A stretch of DNA of 64,000 nucleotides, from contig JAQISU010000192.1 of NCBI GenBank assembly GCA_029339505.1, forward strand, positions 1,468,501 through 1,532,500, in the 5' to 3' direction. Origin of the DNA: Unio delphinus. Its lineage: Eukaryota > Mollusca > Bivalvia > Unionida > Unionidae. Below the pieces are notes generated by a model. The model had not been told where the DNA came from. It ran no database searches and saw only the letters and a list, made by a program, of their open reading frames with translations. Position 1 is the first letter of the stretch. Each line of letters starts with the position of its first letter. This document shows, piece by piece, positions 49,249 through 62,769 of this stretch. The position numbers and the translations under genes were made by a program.

Positions 49249-50275
49249 ACGTATCATTTCGTTTCTTGATAAACCAAAACCATCCACCGAATAATGTAGC
49301 TTTTATTTCTTTACAATCTCTCCTTTCTTTGTCTCCATATCTTTTCTGCAGTTTTATATAAATATAAATATGAGCTAATAACCGCCATAGACTAGTAGTT
49401 GGTGTCCTATCGTTACAACATAAATAACTTCAACTACTCGATCATTTACATAGATCGCTATGTGAGATAACGAGTGCAAGATTACTAGTTCTCAATCGTT
49501 AGTGCAATGATAGCTTCAACTACTCATTCATTTATATAGATCGCTATGTGAGATAACGAGTGCAAGATTACTAGTTCTCAATCGTTAGTGCAATGATGGC
49601 TTCAACTACTCATTCATTTATATAGATCGCTATGTGAGATAACGAGTGCAAGATTACTAGTTCTCAATCGTTAGTGCAATGATAGCTTCAACTATTCATT
49701 CATTTATATAGATCGCTATGTGAGATAACGAGTGCAAGATTACTAGTACTCAATCGTTAGTGCAGTGATAGCTTCAACTACTCATTCATTAACATAGATC
49801 GCTATGTGAGATAACGAGTGCAAGATTACTAGTACTCAATCGTTAGTGCAGTGATAGCTTCAACTACGTATCATTTCGTTTCTTGATAAACCAAAACCAT
49901 CCACCGAATAATGTAGCTTTTATTTCTTTACAATCTCTCCTTTCTTTGTCTCCATATCTTTTCTGCAGTTTTATATAAATATAAATATGAGCTAATAACC
50001 GCCATAGACTAGTAGGTGGTGTCCTATCGTTACAACATAAATAACTTCAACTACTCGATCATTTACATAGATCGCTATGTGAGATAACGAGTGCAAGATT
50101 ACTAGTTCTCAATCGTTAGTGCAATGATAGCTTCAACTACTCATTCATTTATATAGATCGCTATGTGAGATAACGAGTGCAAGATTACTAGTTCTCAATC
50201 GTTATGTGAGATAACGAGTGCTAGATTACAAGTGCTCAATCGTTACTGCAGTGATAGCTTCAACTGTTCATTGTT
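49249..50275. repeat. Nested duplication with ~85-bp tandem units
   Basis: A ~220-bp segment (starting CGTATCATTTCGTTTCTTGA) followed by five to six ~85-bp units (containing AGATCGCTATGTGAGATAAC) occurs at 49249-49866. It then repeats from 49867, with fewer units, to about 50275. So a tandem array plus its left flank was duplicated as a block. Confidence 0.9.
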
Positions 50276-50526
50276 AATTGTTTAATAAACATTAACATAG
50301 AAAAGTGGAACCAACAAGCTGGGTAACATTTTGCAGATAATTTATTTCCCTGAAAATTATTGTAAAAATGCATCAAGAACTTATTGTTTTAAGAATCAAA
50401 TCAACACATAATCCAAGAATAATCCACGAATTAAATTACAAAGGTCGTAGTAATGAAATGTTATAATAAATTCAAATTCGAGTCCTGTTGGAAAATCCAA
50501 GATTAAAGACGATGACATATATAGAA

Positions 50527-51870
50527 TATATGTTGGGGTTTGGACTGAGACAATGAAATCCCAGCCTAGGGGTTATAGTATTTGTCTCCCACTAGGCTTG
50601 TCCGAGTGGGGAGACATATAATATAACCCCACAGCTGGGATTTCATTGTCTCGGTCCAAACCCCAACGTAGATTATTTATCTCACCCAATATTATCCTTT
50701 AAAGTAAAAATAACCCACCGTCTTTACTAGTGTTCACGTTGCAATGTTTACATGTGGCGCATGAATACAAATATGCTATTGAGGGCTGTGGTGTGGCCGT
50801 TGCGTCCTAAGTACACAGTTCATACGCGTGAGCAAAGAAAAATAACAACATAAAACGTCGCATAGTAATGAGGTATTATCACATTTAATATATGGATGCT
50901 ATATGAAATTAACAATAAATAGTGATAATTTATTAGAAAGAAACTGTTTCCTTTCATCATTTCCAATTTTGAGTACCCCACTTTCCCGTATCAAAGACCC
51001 TCGTCACCCTCCAAATATGACCCCTCGTGGCCGGTTCACTTAAATTTTAATCCAAATATGCGGACCCTAGAGGATAACCATGTGCTAAACTTTCAAGTTC
51101 ACGGATTCTTTGAAAATTTATATTTCTGTCTTGGAAATATGGCAAGTGATACAGTGAATTTGTGTATGGATTAATGTGTTGATGGATTAAATATCCCTTC
51201 TGGCTGGTAATTGTATTATTTGTCAATAAATATTGCAGGTTTATTCAGCTGTTGCACAATGGAGATGCTTAACAAAATTATAATAGAGCATGTTTGACAT
51301 AACACATTTCTGGATGTTGCTACGTTTTCCGTTGTTGTTCAGAGAGTTGGGATGCTATTAAGTGTATAGGTATATAGTCTTATGTGCATGGATCAGTGTT
51401 TTCTGACATAGTTCATTTCACACACCATAGAGAATTTTATCCTATCTGTAGCACAGTAAATTTTCAGGTCAGCTTCATTAAATGTAGCTAACAGTATATA
51501 CTATGTTTCACGCGAAGTGTTTACAACTAGTTCAGTTGCTTTAGCTACATTTAATGATGATGATATGAAAATGTACTGAGCTAGCCCTGCATATAGGATA
51601 AACTTGACTATGCTAGTTAGAACGAACTAACATAATATCAAAACGCGTGTGTGTATTTGTCTCTATGAAAATGTTTTTGTTTTTGGTGTGTTTTTAAGAC
51701 AGATTGACCTTAAGTAACTATGTTTTGGTTATATATTATTTGTTGTTGCTGCTGTTGTTGTTGTTTTACTTGAAAACAACTATGGCACAGCAGAAGACTA
51801 GAAGGGTTTCTTTTGTTAAAAGTATTTCTCAGCGCGTGGACACCATGACTGAGACGATTGGTCTGAGATG
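50527..51870 (+). repeat. Dispersed repeat, copy B
   Basis: Collinear with copy A (6527-8520) but without the SINE and hAT insertions. It begins with a foldback (arms 50533-50564 and 50634-50665). Confidence 0.82.
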
Positions 51871-52699
51871 ACTAGACAGAGATAAGAAAAGTAAGGTTAG
51901 CAAAACAGCTAGATTTCTCTGTCGCTTGGGTGAGAAATGCTGAAATCAGTTTTGTGCTTACATATATTTCCTTGTAGAAAAACAATATTGAGCAATCCGG
52001 TGTGGGAAATTCGAATAAAATTTTGATAAACTGTCTTTGTCCAAGAATTCTGTATGTGCACATCAAATATTTCTAGAGATACGAATTAATTCTTGAAAAT
52101 ACAAATGAACTGAATAAAAGTTAAAATGGATTCAAAAACTGGCTACAACTAAAGAAAATGACATAATTCCAGATGAAAAAGCCCCAAACTAACTGTATTT
52201 CACTAAAACAAAGATAATACCTATTCTAATACGCAGTTTTGAAGAAAAAAAATCACCAAACTGCGAAATCGAGAATAAGGGGGAGTTACGTAATTGTTTC
52301 AATCACGTACTCCTGACACGACCCCTCCGAGAACCAAACTTTCTATTTTAAGAATAAAAGATTTATCTCTTAATTCACTAGTCCCATCTTCGCTATGACA
52401 ACAACCAATCATTCTAAAATTAAAATAAAACCTGTCTACGAAATGCCACTAACCCTGAATCAAGGTCAGAATCTAGGTCAACATTACTTATTTACCAAAG
52501 AGTTATTCAGGTGAACCGATTTTCTGGAGAAAAAAAACATCATCTCTAGTGAATAAATTTACATTAACATATCATGAAATGATTAAAAAAATTAAAACTG
52601 ACGAGCAACCAATTAAATTAAAACAAATATAATTCATACAAAGTGAGTTACCAAGATGAAGGATGACCAGATCTGAGAGCTTCGACAAGCTTTCATCGT
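51871..52699. other. Host non-coding DNA
   Basis: No gene recognised. Confidence 0.5.
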
Positions 52700-52990
52700 A
52701 GCTACAAGTACATAGAGAATCACGCATCGGATGCGGCAGGTTGAGGGTCCGAACCCCGGCCGAGTCATACCAAAGACTTTAAAAAATGGTACTAGTATCT
52801 GCTTCGATTGGCACTCGGCATTAAGAGGTTAGCGTTATCATGGGTCGTCCTGGTGTCAGGATAATGTGACTGTGTGGGACATCATGCTATATGTCTGCGA
52901 TATGATGCCCCAGTGCTAAATATCACTTTAAACTGTCACACTGCAGACATGCGATAAGACTGAAGTTGTTAAAGCTGCGTTAAAATTACA
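52700..52990 (+). mobile_element. tRNA-derived SINE, family B
   Basis: B-box-like GGGTCCGAACCCC, then GAGTCATACCAAAGACTT and the GTCAGGATAATGTGACTG body block. Ends before a (CA)n-like tail. Confidence 0.82.
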
Positions 52991-54719
52991 AACACACAGA
53001 CACTCACAGACACACACATCTAATGAATCACAATTTGGCAGTGAAAAGTTTCGTCAACATCAACTCAAATTCTTAGATATTTTTTGTTAACTAGATGCAT
53101 CAACAAGTGGAGATAACCGTCTTCTTGAGATAACTACCCGTTTCATTTACATTTGTGATATGTGTTCTGAAAATCCGTAATGGTTTTACTAACCCGCCAA
53201 GGCACGTTACGTGATGGAGACTGGTGGGTGTGAATTAATGTACATTACACAATAGTTCAATTTACATTCCATCAGTCTCTTGTCAAGTTTTGACATGTGA
53301 AACGTCGTCATCTTTTTTTTTAGCTGCACGTGTGTGTGTGTGTGTGTGTAAAAAAATTACATTGCTACATTGCAATCATAATATGAATAACCATTATAGG
53401 TGTTAAATTACCTGTCCGTCTTGTGCCTGTATTCGATATTTTGCATCTGAATCTGAAGGTAACATTCATCTGATCAGAATTTATCAAATATTCGTGATAT
53501 TAGTGTCCAATCCTTTAAATATTAAAAATACATGTACGTTCGTCATAATTCCTAGCATATTGGGTTTTTCTCTTTGTGGAAATACCAGCACACAACGTGA
53601 TTTAAGCCTTGTACTAGAAAGTTAAATATTTTTAATTGTTTTAATTATTTTTTTTATATAAAAAAATAAGCTCATTACATAACTGCGGAGCGTGCCCACG
53701 CAGCCAGTTTCGGTTTTAGATTTTTAATTGGCCAATTACAAAATTGCAAGGTATGTACTCACAGCCAATACCAATTTATTTGTATATTTAATTAACCCGT
53801 TAGAAAATTGATCATTATTTACAATCATGTCAAGATTAAGCATTCGGACGTATTGTGATATCATTTGGGTACATACATGTAGCATTGTTTTCGTTTATCA
53901 CAATGCCTGTATAAAGGCTATAAAAGAGAAAAAAAATTATATTGTTGTAAAGTATGGAAAGTGTATGATGTTCGTTTCATTATTACAGTAACAATTTTGG
54001 CAAGATTGTAGAGACTTTTGCGAGTTTTGGTGGCAAATAGGGTTTGTACCTTTCCAAAGGATGGTTAGTTTAAATATCACGGTTTTACAGACATAACCTC
54101 TTTTTGTGAAATTTGGGATAAATACACAAATAATGGTATTTGTCCCCGATGTCATTTTTATCACAGTGATTAAGTTTTCTTTCCTCAGATGGTGTATTTT
54201 TCCTACGACCTGTTTCATCTGGGAGTCTGTGATTGGAGTCCTGAATTTGATCGATGTAAAATACTGATTCATAGATAACAGTAATAACTAATTTTCCATA
54301 TTCACGCCTACTTTTAAACAATCGTAAAATTCCTCTTGGATGATGAGGTCATTGACAGTTGCCATTTGCATATATTAATTCCTTTTAAAATTTATGTTAA
54401 CATGCTTTTTGGATTTGTCATATCTTAATAATAAAAGAGGTCAGGTCTCACAATATTTATGAATGTTATTTATGCTTATCATCCATTAAATTAGAATGTA
54501 TAAACGATAGCATTGACCTCGTAAAAATGTATTTGATAAAGGAGTCCAGAGTTGGGTGCATTTTACCATTGATAATGGAAATATTAAATCCTATCATTTT
54601 TTATCTGATACTTATATTAGTAAATTTCCTTCCTAGTTCTGAATAAAGCGTATAAGTAAGTAATTTTTATATGTCATTTTTCTGTAATTACTGTATAATA
54701 TTTGCTAATGCCTAAACTA
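52991..54719. other. Host non-coding DNA
   Basis: AT-rich, with a (GT)n run near 53330. No gene recognised. Confidence 0.5.
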
Positions 54720-54724
54720 CACAA

Positions 54725-55220
54725 ACTATAGTAAAATGGGTAATTGAATGTGAACACACCTGTATAATAAAATGGGTAATTGAATGTGAACACACCCGTA
54801 TAGTAAAATGGGTAATTGAATGTGAACACACCCGTATAGTAAAATGGGTAATTTAATGTGAACACACCTGTATAATAAAATGGGTAATTGAATGTGAACA
54901 CACCCGTATATTGAAATGGGTAATTGAATGTGAACATACCCGTATAGTAAAATGGGTAATTGAATGTGAACACACCCGTATAGTAAAATGGGTAATTGAA
55001 TGTGAACATACCCGTATAGTAAAATGGGTAATTGAATGTGAACACACCCTATAGTGAAATGGGTAATTGAATGTGAACACACCCGTATAGTAAAATGGGT
55101 GATTGAATGTGAACATACCTGTATAGTAAAATGGGTAATTGAATGTGAACATACCCGTATAGTAAAATGGGTAATTGAATGTGAACACACCCGTATAGTA
55201 AAATGGGTAATTGAATGTGA
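54725..55220. repeat. Minisatellite, 35-36-bp unit
   Basis: About 14 copies of a unit containing TAGTAAAATGGGTAATTGAA and TGTGAACACACCCGTA. Very uniform; because the unit length is a multiple of three in most copies, it creates long open frames that are not genes. Confidence 0.95.
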
Positions 55221-56504
55221 TCGAAAAGGTGCAACTGCAGGTCTATGTGAAGAATGACGTGTCATACTTTCGGTAAAGTAGATGCAGTGCCATTTAGCCC
55301 GATCAACGTTGTATTTAACTGACTTAACGAACCGTCGAGTTTTAGCAGTAACAAATAACATCCAAGCCTTTAAATTCAGCAAATATTTCTATTACATTAT
55401 CGCCAGTTGCACAGTTATATTTATCGTACCAAAAATAAATATCTTTGTCTTTGTAAAATCATTTTCTACAGTTTTGAGTAATAATAAAACACATTCAAAT
55501 TATGTGTTACGATTTTTCATCAGTGCCAAAAACAAAACAGCGTCATCGACGTTAATTTGTATAACGAATCGAATTCAGAAAGACATATAGTGATCAGAAA
55601 AAATGTAACTGCATAGAAGTGCACTCATTTGCAAACAATTGATTTTTCAAGTCATTTAGCCACATGATAAATAGAAATGTCGAAATAATTTAACCCTGTC
55701 ACACACCATTACTACACTGAACGAAAGCGGATTACTTTCCAGCATAACTGACACAAGATTTGATTTTACGATGCATTTTAGATATTATTTTAAACAATTT
55801 TTCCATTAAAATTATTGTCTAATTGTGTCATACACAGCCCTATCATCCGAACATTGTCGAAAGTATTAATAAAATCAATAAAAGCACTAAATAGTTTCAT
55901 CTTGCAAGGTTTTAAAATTTCTGAAATAATCTGTAGTTGAATAGCCTTGTCTTTTTTCAGAACTGTTGTAAAAGGTTTATTAAACAGCTCAAAATTGTGA
56001 TAAATCTGTATTTATCAGATGAATTTGTGTCCCTTTCCTTTTATATATTGGTCTGATTATTCCTTCGAATCAAGCACCTTGAATCAGATCAGTGTCACAT
56101 TATATTTGATAAAGAAACATCTCAGGACACAAGCATGTCAGAAGCAAGGTTGTCGAGAACGATCACGAGCCATGTGATAAGAAACTACGTGGCTTCTCCT
56201 AGTTCTTGTTCAAACAAAAATTTTCTTATATAAAACTGAAGTGTTTGTTCCTGTTCAGGTCTTCTTATCAGAACTGGACCCGCAGATATATCCCAAGGTT
56301 GTCCGCACCACACCCTCTCCTCTTGTCGGCCTTGATAGAGGTGCATTTTTATATACTCATTTAATACATTGTCATTTGTCGGTGTTTTGTTGTTTTTTTT
56401 ATGATTTTTAATAGAATAGATCATTTCTGACTTAGTATTGACGGAATTAAGAATTTCATAGTTGTTATCTATAGCAATATTTATGTCATCTTCGTAACAC
56501 AGGT
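55221..56504. other. Host non-coding DNA
   Basis: No clear gene. A stretch at 55850-56490 on the minus strand has weak retroelement-like composition, for example NDNVLNEYIKMHLYQ, but nothing assignable. Confidence 0.4.
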
Positions 56505-56665
56505 TAGCCTTAGAACTGATCGGCCTGGTGTTAGGATAAATGACTGGATGGGATATGATGCTACATGTCTGCGACATGATGCTCCAGTACTAAACATCAC
56601 TATAAACGGCCACACTTCAGATATCGTAGCCATTTGACTTAAACTGGTAAAGCTACGTTTAAAGT
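56505..56665 (+). mobile_element. SINE family B, 5'-truncated
   Basis: Retains only the body and 3' part (GATCGGCCTGGTGTTAGGAT to AAGCTACGTTTAAAG), followed by a CACA tail. Confidence 0.7.
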
Positions 56666-56800
56666 TCAAACACACACATGCATGCACACACGCACACACA
56701 TAATTGCAAGGTATGCACTTACATCCAATAGCAATTTATGTATTATTTAACTAACCCATTACAAAATTGCAAGGAATACACTCACAGTAAATGAACCGCT

Positions 56801-57122
56801 CCGGTGGCCTAGTGGTTAGAGCGTTCGCCGCGGAAGCGGGAGGTCGTGGGTTCGATCCCCGACCGAGTCATACCAAAGACTTACAAAAATGGTACTAACA
56901 GCCGCCTCGCTTGACGCTCAGCATTAAGAGGTTAGTGTTAGGACTGGTCGGCCTGGTGTCAGGATAATGTGACTGGGTGGGACATCATGCTACATGTCTG
57001 CGGCATGATGCCTCAGTGCTAGACATCACTATAAACTGCCTCACAGCAGACATCGTAGCGATATGACTGAAAAATTGTTAAAAGCTACGTTAAAAATCCT
57101 AATCAAACAAACAAACAAACTC
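56801..57122 (+). mobile_element. tRNA-derived SINE, family B, most complete copy
   Basis: Intact tRNA-like head: A box GTGGCCTAGTGGTTAGAGCG and B box GGGTTCGATCCCC. It has the full body and a 3' tail of CAAA repeats. Use this as the reference copy for the family. Confidence 0.88.
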
Positions 57123-57890
57123 ACAGTCAATGACAATCTACTTATTTATTTAGCACATAAATTACAGCAAGGTATGCCCACAGTCTATTTATTTATATGA
57201 CTGCAAAACTGTAAAGTAATCTCACGTAGTTAATACCAGGTGAAAAATTAAAGGTAACATGTAGCAAGAAGTAATTCAGATGAAATATAAATCCAATCTT
57301 TAGTATGAATACGTTATAACAACAACGTATGACATCTATGCGAGATGGTTTATTTATACATGTCATTAAATATAAAGTTCAGTTTTGCTGATTTATAGGT
57401 AAAGTATAAGACCATACCTTGATTGATAATGGTTTATTTTTCGATACATTCTATGGTCTAGTATTGAAGATATTTAGACACAAAGATGCAAAACTAGCGC
57501 ATACTGGGTGATGCAACATTTTCTGTAACCATGAGTACTAGCCCGAAGATCTATCGACGGAGATAACACAGCTCACGTTTTGTGACCATATAAAAGTCGT
57601 TGTCTAAATCTGATTCGGAATTTATTATGTTATAAAAGTGTTTATCTTGCTTTATCGCAATATCTGTCTGAACCTACCTATTACAATGAGACACCTCTCA
57701 AACTAACTACCGTACTGAAAGACAAAATGGCTAAACACCGTAGTCAATTGTTTTAGCTGATCAATTATTTATTTGATGGAGTGCAATTGTCACAGTTATA
57801 AACAAATGATAAGCAAGAATGTCAGATATAATTGTTGTTGAACACGAGTAGGAAAATTTCAATGTGCTACATGTGCCGTTTCAACCAACA
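57123..57890. other. Host non-coding DNA
   Basis: No gene recognised. Confidence 0.5.
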
Positions 57891-57899
57891 CCATCATCG

Positions 57900-59600
57900 T
57901 CGTCGTCGTCGGTGGCGGCGGCATCATCATCATCATCATCATCATCATCAGTCATGTAGTTTGGAAGACCATTGGGACCATTGGGACTCCGCGCTAGACC
58001 GAATAACCAGCTTATTCCATTTCTCTCCTTTTCCGTCTTTTTCGGTGAGTTGCTCAATATCAAGCCTGTCCATTCTCAAATATTATCTTATTTGCCTACT
58101 TCTCTTTCTTCTTCGTTGTACAGTGCCTTGCAGCATTGTCTTGGTAAGTCCTGATGATTTTGATACATGCCTATACTACGGCAGTTTACGTTGTTTCACT
58201 GTGATCAGGAGATCTTTATTGGTGACACGGTCTTTATACGTGATGCCGAAGATCTTTCGGAAACATCTCATCTATGTGGCCAGTATCCATTTATCTAAGT
58301 CAGCTGTTATGGTCCATTTTTCACGGGCATAGAGAAATTTTCGAGATAACCAATGAGCGCATGAGTCTGACCGTTGATCTCATGGACATCAGTTTTGTCA
58401 GCGATTATGTTGTCTGTGCAATCATGGAGAGTGCTTTAGGCTTTGATCCTTCATATGCTACCGTTGCCACCAAATACTTCAAGCTGTGGACGGTTCTAGT
58501 TTTGTACCTTGGACCTTGGACCTTGATGTCAGTGCTGATGCTTTTTGTGTTGTTGGTCATCATGTTGTTCTTCTCTGCACTGATTTCCATGCCGTATGCT
58601 GCATACGTTTTGTCGAGTCTCTCTACTACGCTAGCTAGTTCTTTCTCATTTCCTACAAATCCATCAATGTCGTCAGCAAAACTTAAGTTGGTGACTGTTC
58701 TTACTACGATGCTAACTAGCTTTTCAGGTGCATCAGCCATGATTATCTCAAGAAAGATGTTGAATAGTGTGAGAGAGAACATACATCATTGTCTGATTCC
58801 AACTGTTGCTCTGGACTAGTCCCCTATGCTGCCATTGAAGTATACATCACCTGGTCGCCTTTCGTAGAAGTGCTATATTATTGTGATGAGGTTGGCATTG
58901 ATGTTGTACGGTCTCCTGGTCGTTCACGCGTTTGCATGCTATGCCCTGTCAAATGCATTCTTAAAATCCTCGAAGAGATGGTACAGATCTTGCTGGTGTT
59001 GGAAGTATGTTTCACACAATAGCCTGAGGTTGAATATTGTATGTTGTACTGCGCCCTGCTCTGAAACCTGCCTATTTCTTGACAATGATATTTCCAGCCT
59101 GTGGGTTTTGTCTTTTCAGCAGTATCCTCAACATAACCTTGCTTGGATGGCTTATGAGACTGAGTATTCGGTGGTTTTGATACTGTTGCAGGCTGCCTTT
59201 CTTGGTTGCGAAGGTCTCCACCTGGACTGTGCCTTGTCCATCTTATGAATACGCTGCGTTGGCCGAAGGTGTTTGCCAACATCACGTCGTTGTTACTAGT
59301 ACATTTCAGGAGCCTCAGTCCTCTCTTGTTCCTCTATGCATTCATCAGCGAGCACATGTTCCTTTCCAGTACATACTAGCGTCCTTGCCTATCTTGGCAT
59401 TCCAGTCGCCTTGCACATACAGATTGTCTTTCTTAGGTGTTTCATCCAAACATCTTGTAGCTGGTCATAGAAGTCTTCCACATCCGCGTCATTATAGTCT
59501 TATGTTGGAGTATATGCATGTATTATGGTATTGTTGCGGAAGGTGCAACCCTTGTTGAACAGGGCGACGACCAAGCCGGTATGGGATGAGATATGGTTCT
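57900..59600 (-). pseudogene. Degraded LINE (endonuclease and reverse transcriptase)
   Basis: Minus-strand non-LTR retrotransposon. An endonuclease piece near 59410-59515 reads DYNDADVEDFYDQLQDVW with an upstream in-frame stop. A reverse transcriptase piece at 58405-58782 has FADDIDGFVGNEKEL (the catalytic F-A-D-D box) and YGMEISAEK. The 3' end near 57915-57950 carries a GATGAT-type tail. Stops and frameshifts throughout; inactive. Same family as 60935-61400. Confidence 0.85.
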
Positions 59601-59955
59601 CATTTTCATGCGGTATGTCTCGAACAGATGTCGCCTGGAGGAGCCCAACCCTCTACAGGCCTCATCACAGCCGATTGTCTCCAACTTCATAGTTTACTCG
59701 AATAGCATCAATGAAAGAAAACAAATCGTTATGCGCCGATCTCGTGCGGAAGATAAACTGTGTATGTCAGAGACTGGTTCTCTGAGTAATAAAAGTGCTT
59801 CTGAAAAATTAATATGTTGTGACTGGACTCAGTCTAAAGTTTCCCTATAGCTATACATTATCAGGTAAAGACGCTATGAGATATTTAGATATTTAATACT
59901 TTTCGTAAGTAAAATGTAATTAATTTGCATTTAAAAGAAGAATCCCAACAGTCTC

Positions 59956-59958
<3 letters not shown>

Positions 59959-60030
<72 letters not shown>
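59959..60030. repeat. (TA)n microsatellite
   Basis: About 70 bp of TA. Confidence 0.95.
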
Positions 60031-60031
<1 letters not shown>

Positions 60032-60930
60032 ATAACCCGACCCCCAAACACATTTCACAACAACACAGCTGTAAATAAATGTTTCATCTTTTCTTCCTTA
60101 CTCTTACAGAAAGAACACCTTTAATTGGCTACAAAACCAATTTGTAGTCAGTATGTTATGGTTAATTCTGAACTGAAGTCACTATAACTATTATCACAAA
60201 TGAATATACATTATTCCACCAAATATTGTCTTTTGGAAAGTTGAATTTCATTTGTTTTTAAAATATAAGGTTTCTTGAGTTTTGGGGTCACTGTCGTGAT
60301 GACTATATTAAAACTAGTATATATTTCTTTGCATCCTCTTTGATTTACTGAGTAGAATTGTAATATTCTTCGGAGAAAAAGAGTGCATATATGTTTTCTT
60401 AAAGTTCCACATTTATTCTTTTGAAATATAGACTTATTGCACTTATAATATTATATTATTGTGTAATCTGGGGCGAAAACCCATAGATCACACAATTCTT
60501 CATATGATAAGTACAAACCTTCATCAAAGAATTTGTATATAAATTACACACCATTCAACATCCACACTTTCTACTCATTCATTAATCATTAATGACATAT
60601 GAAAATACCGATAAAAACTATTAACAGTTTTCTAAATGAAATGAAAATGCTGCATAATTTCATAGGAATCCTTTCTTTTTTTTCTATTCCCCTTTTCCAT
60701 CTATTGCGTAAGAGACAAAATAAGGAAAAGTATCTAGTGAGAGAGAAAAACATATTGCGCTGGACGAAAACTATAAAACTGAATTTTTACCAAGTAACCT
60801 AATCTGGTTCGTCGTCACGGTAAGTTTACGCTTTCCTTGGGATCTATCAAGATCAGAAGTTTTGTCACGGCAAGCACAAACAACGGCAGCTATGTCAAAT
60901 CTAAGACCCATCTGGAGAGACAAGAATACG
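60031..60930. other. Host non-coding DNA
   Basis: AT-rich; no gene recognised. Confidence 0.5.
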
Positions 60931-60934
60931 TCTG

Positions 60935-61410
60935 AAAGATAAAATCAGATTATTGAGAGATCTAGTCATCTCAGTCTTTTTGTATTTATGTGATGCCTGG
61001 ACTCTGACAGCAGAATCACAACGAAGAATCCAGACACTTGAAATGAGATGCTTAAGAACCATCCTTGGCATCTGTTACATGGATCACGTCACAAATGAAG
61101 ATGTGCGAAACACCATCAGGCACAAAGTAGGCCATTATGAAAATCTCACCACCACTGTCAAAAGGAGAAAGCTGAAAAGGTATCGCTACGTCACAAAAGC
61201 CAACAACTAGTGTCAAAGGTAGCAGAAGGACAGGTAGACAGAGAAAAAAGTATAGTGACAACATCACTGAATGGACCAGGATAAGTTTTTCGGAGACACA
61301 GGCATTGGCACATGATCGGGACAAGTGGAGGGAACTTGTCAGATGTTCAGTAACACAGTGCCTCAACAACCACACTAGGTCAAGAGACTGATGATGATGA
61401 TGATAATATT
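60935..61410 (+). pseudogene. 5'-truncated LINE, 3' end of reverse transcriptase ORF
   Basis: Reads LYLCDAWTLTAESQRRIQTL, then EMRCLRTILGI and DHVTNEDVR, the C-terminal region of the same LINE family. It continues in a shifted frame to a stop and a GATGATGATGATGATA tail at about 61390. 5' truncation is usual for such copies. Confidence 0.85.
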
Positions 61411-62062
61411 GACAGAACTGTGTTGAGTAAGTTAATTTAAAAATAATTTAAAAAATAAACAATCAACAAACCAACCTCAAATTCGGTGAAAATGATATAT
61501 GGCTTACATCTGGTCTCTGTAGTTTCTGACTAAAATCAAAGCTATCTTCGTTCGAAAATAACGCGTCAATAATTAAACCATAAATATGAAAAGCAATGCA
61601 ATTTTTATTATATACAAACTCAACCTTAATGAGAAAACATTATACTAAACTATTTTCCGAGAAAAGTGAATATAAACGTGACATTATAGGGCTTTTCGAC
61701 TGAACCAAGCCAGTCAGCCATTAAGGTTTAAGTTCTTGTTATCAGAATATACATGTACCTAACAATTACAACTAAGTGAAACTGTATGGTGAGGTATGCT
61801 GAAAAGGTGCACAAATTTACCGACATGCATGATCGATCTTTGCAGTTATACATAAAAAAACTTACTGTAAAATGTATATTTTTGACTATCTGTATGATAT
61901 TTATGTTGTCATAGCAACGTTATTTAAATTCTGCTTTAAGTTTTCATCAACAATTTCACTAATTGTTTCGTTAATCATGTCCATAATCGTCTTAAATTAT
62001 GTCACTTTATGTCAAATGTTAGCTGTCCCACGAATACACTTGAAACAGAAAAATGCCATGAA

Positions 62063-62063
<1 letters not shown>
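61411..62063. other. Host non-coding DNA
   Basis: AT-rich; no gene recognised. Confidence 0.5.
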
Positions 62064-62133
<70 letters not shown>

Positions 62134-62166
62134 GATACATATATATACGGATATATATATATACAT
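62064..62166. repeat. (TA)n microsatellite, interrupted
   Basis: TA repeats with a few ATAC/ATAG interruptions toward the right. Confidence 0.93.
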
Positions 62167-62529
62167 ATGAACTTCCGTGCAGCATGAATGCAGATTGCTC
62201 AAGAAAGTCTGTGCAACATTTTCACAAAAATGGATGCATTGTCGCGGTGAAATCTTTTACACCGAGAAGTTACGTATGAGCCCTACTACGCTCTGAACGT
62301 TTCAGCACTAATATGACCACCATGTTGGAATTGCATAAGGGAAAAGGTTTCATGTCAGTGCGTATACATATTATTACGTGTATTAATTAGGAGAACAAGA
62401 ACTGCTTACACAATACTGGCGCGATGGACAGGTAAAGAAATAGGAGTTGTCTCCCTCTACCATTATACATGTACTCTGCATTTGATCCCGCAAGGAATTA
62501 ATTTGTATCAGTGATGATCCAGTTTGGAT

Positions 62530-62769
62530 TTGTGGGTTGAACTTCATTTTTTCAGCACATGATAGGCTGTACATGACGGCTAAGGTATTTTGGTGGAGGA
62601 AAAGCCCGAGAAGACTCGGGTTAGAAACCACCGCTCCGCGGGATGCTACTGGCAAGTTTTCTGTCCATGCCAACGTTGTTTGAACCGAAACTAGAGCACG
62701 TGAGGACAGAATCAAGATTTGTGAGTGATTTATAAAGGCGAGTGTCTTAAACCTCTCGGCCACCAGGGA
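62530..62769 (-). mobile_element. tRNA-derived SINE, family A (diverged)
   Basis: Retains CAGCACATGATAGGCTGTAC, GGTGGAGGAAAAGCCCG and the inverse head CCTCTCGGCCACCAGGG. Confidence 0.7.

Noticed and set aside
54674..55382. Long frames (up to 218 codons) with regular repeats
   Set aside because: Product of a 35-36-bp minisatellite; no start context, several overlapping frames on both strands, no domain.
58274..58819. Plus-strand 181-codon hydrophobic frame
   Set aside because: Antisense of the LINE reverse transcriptase on the minus strand.
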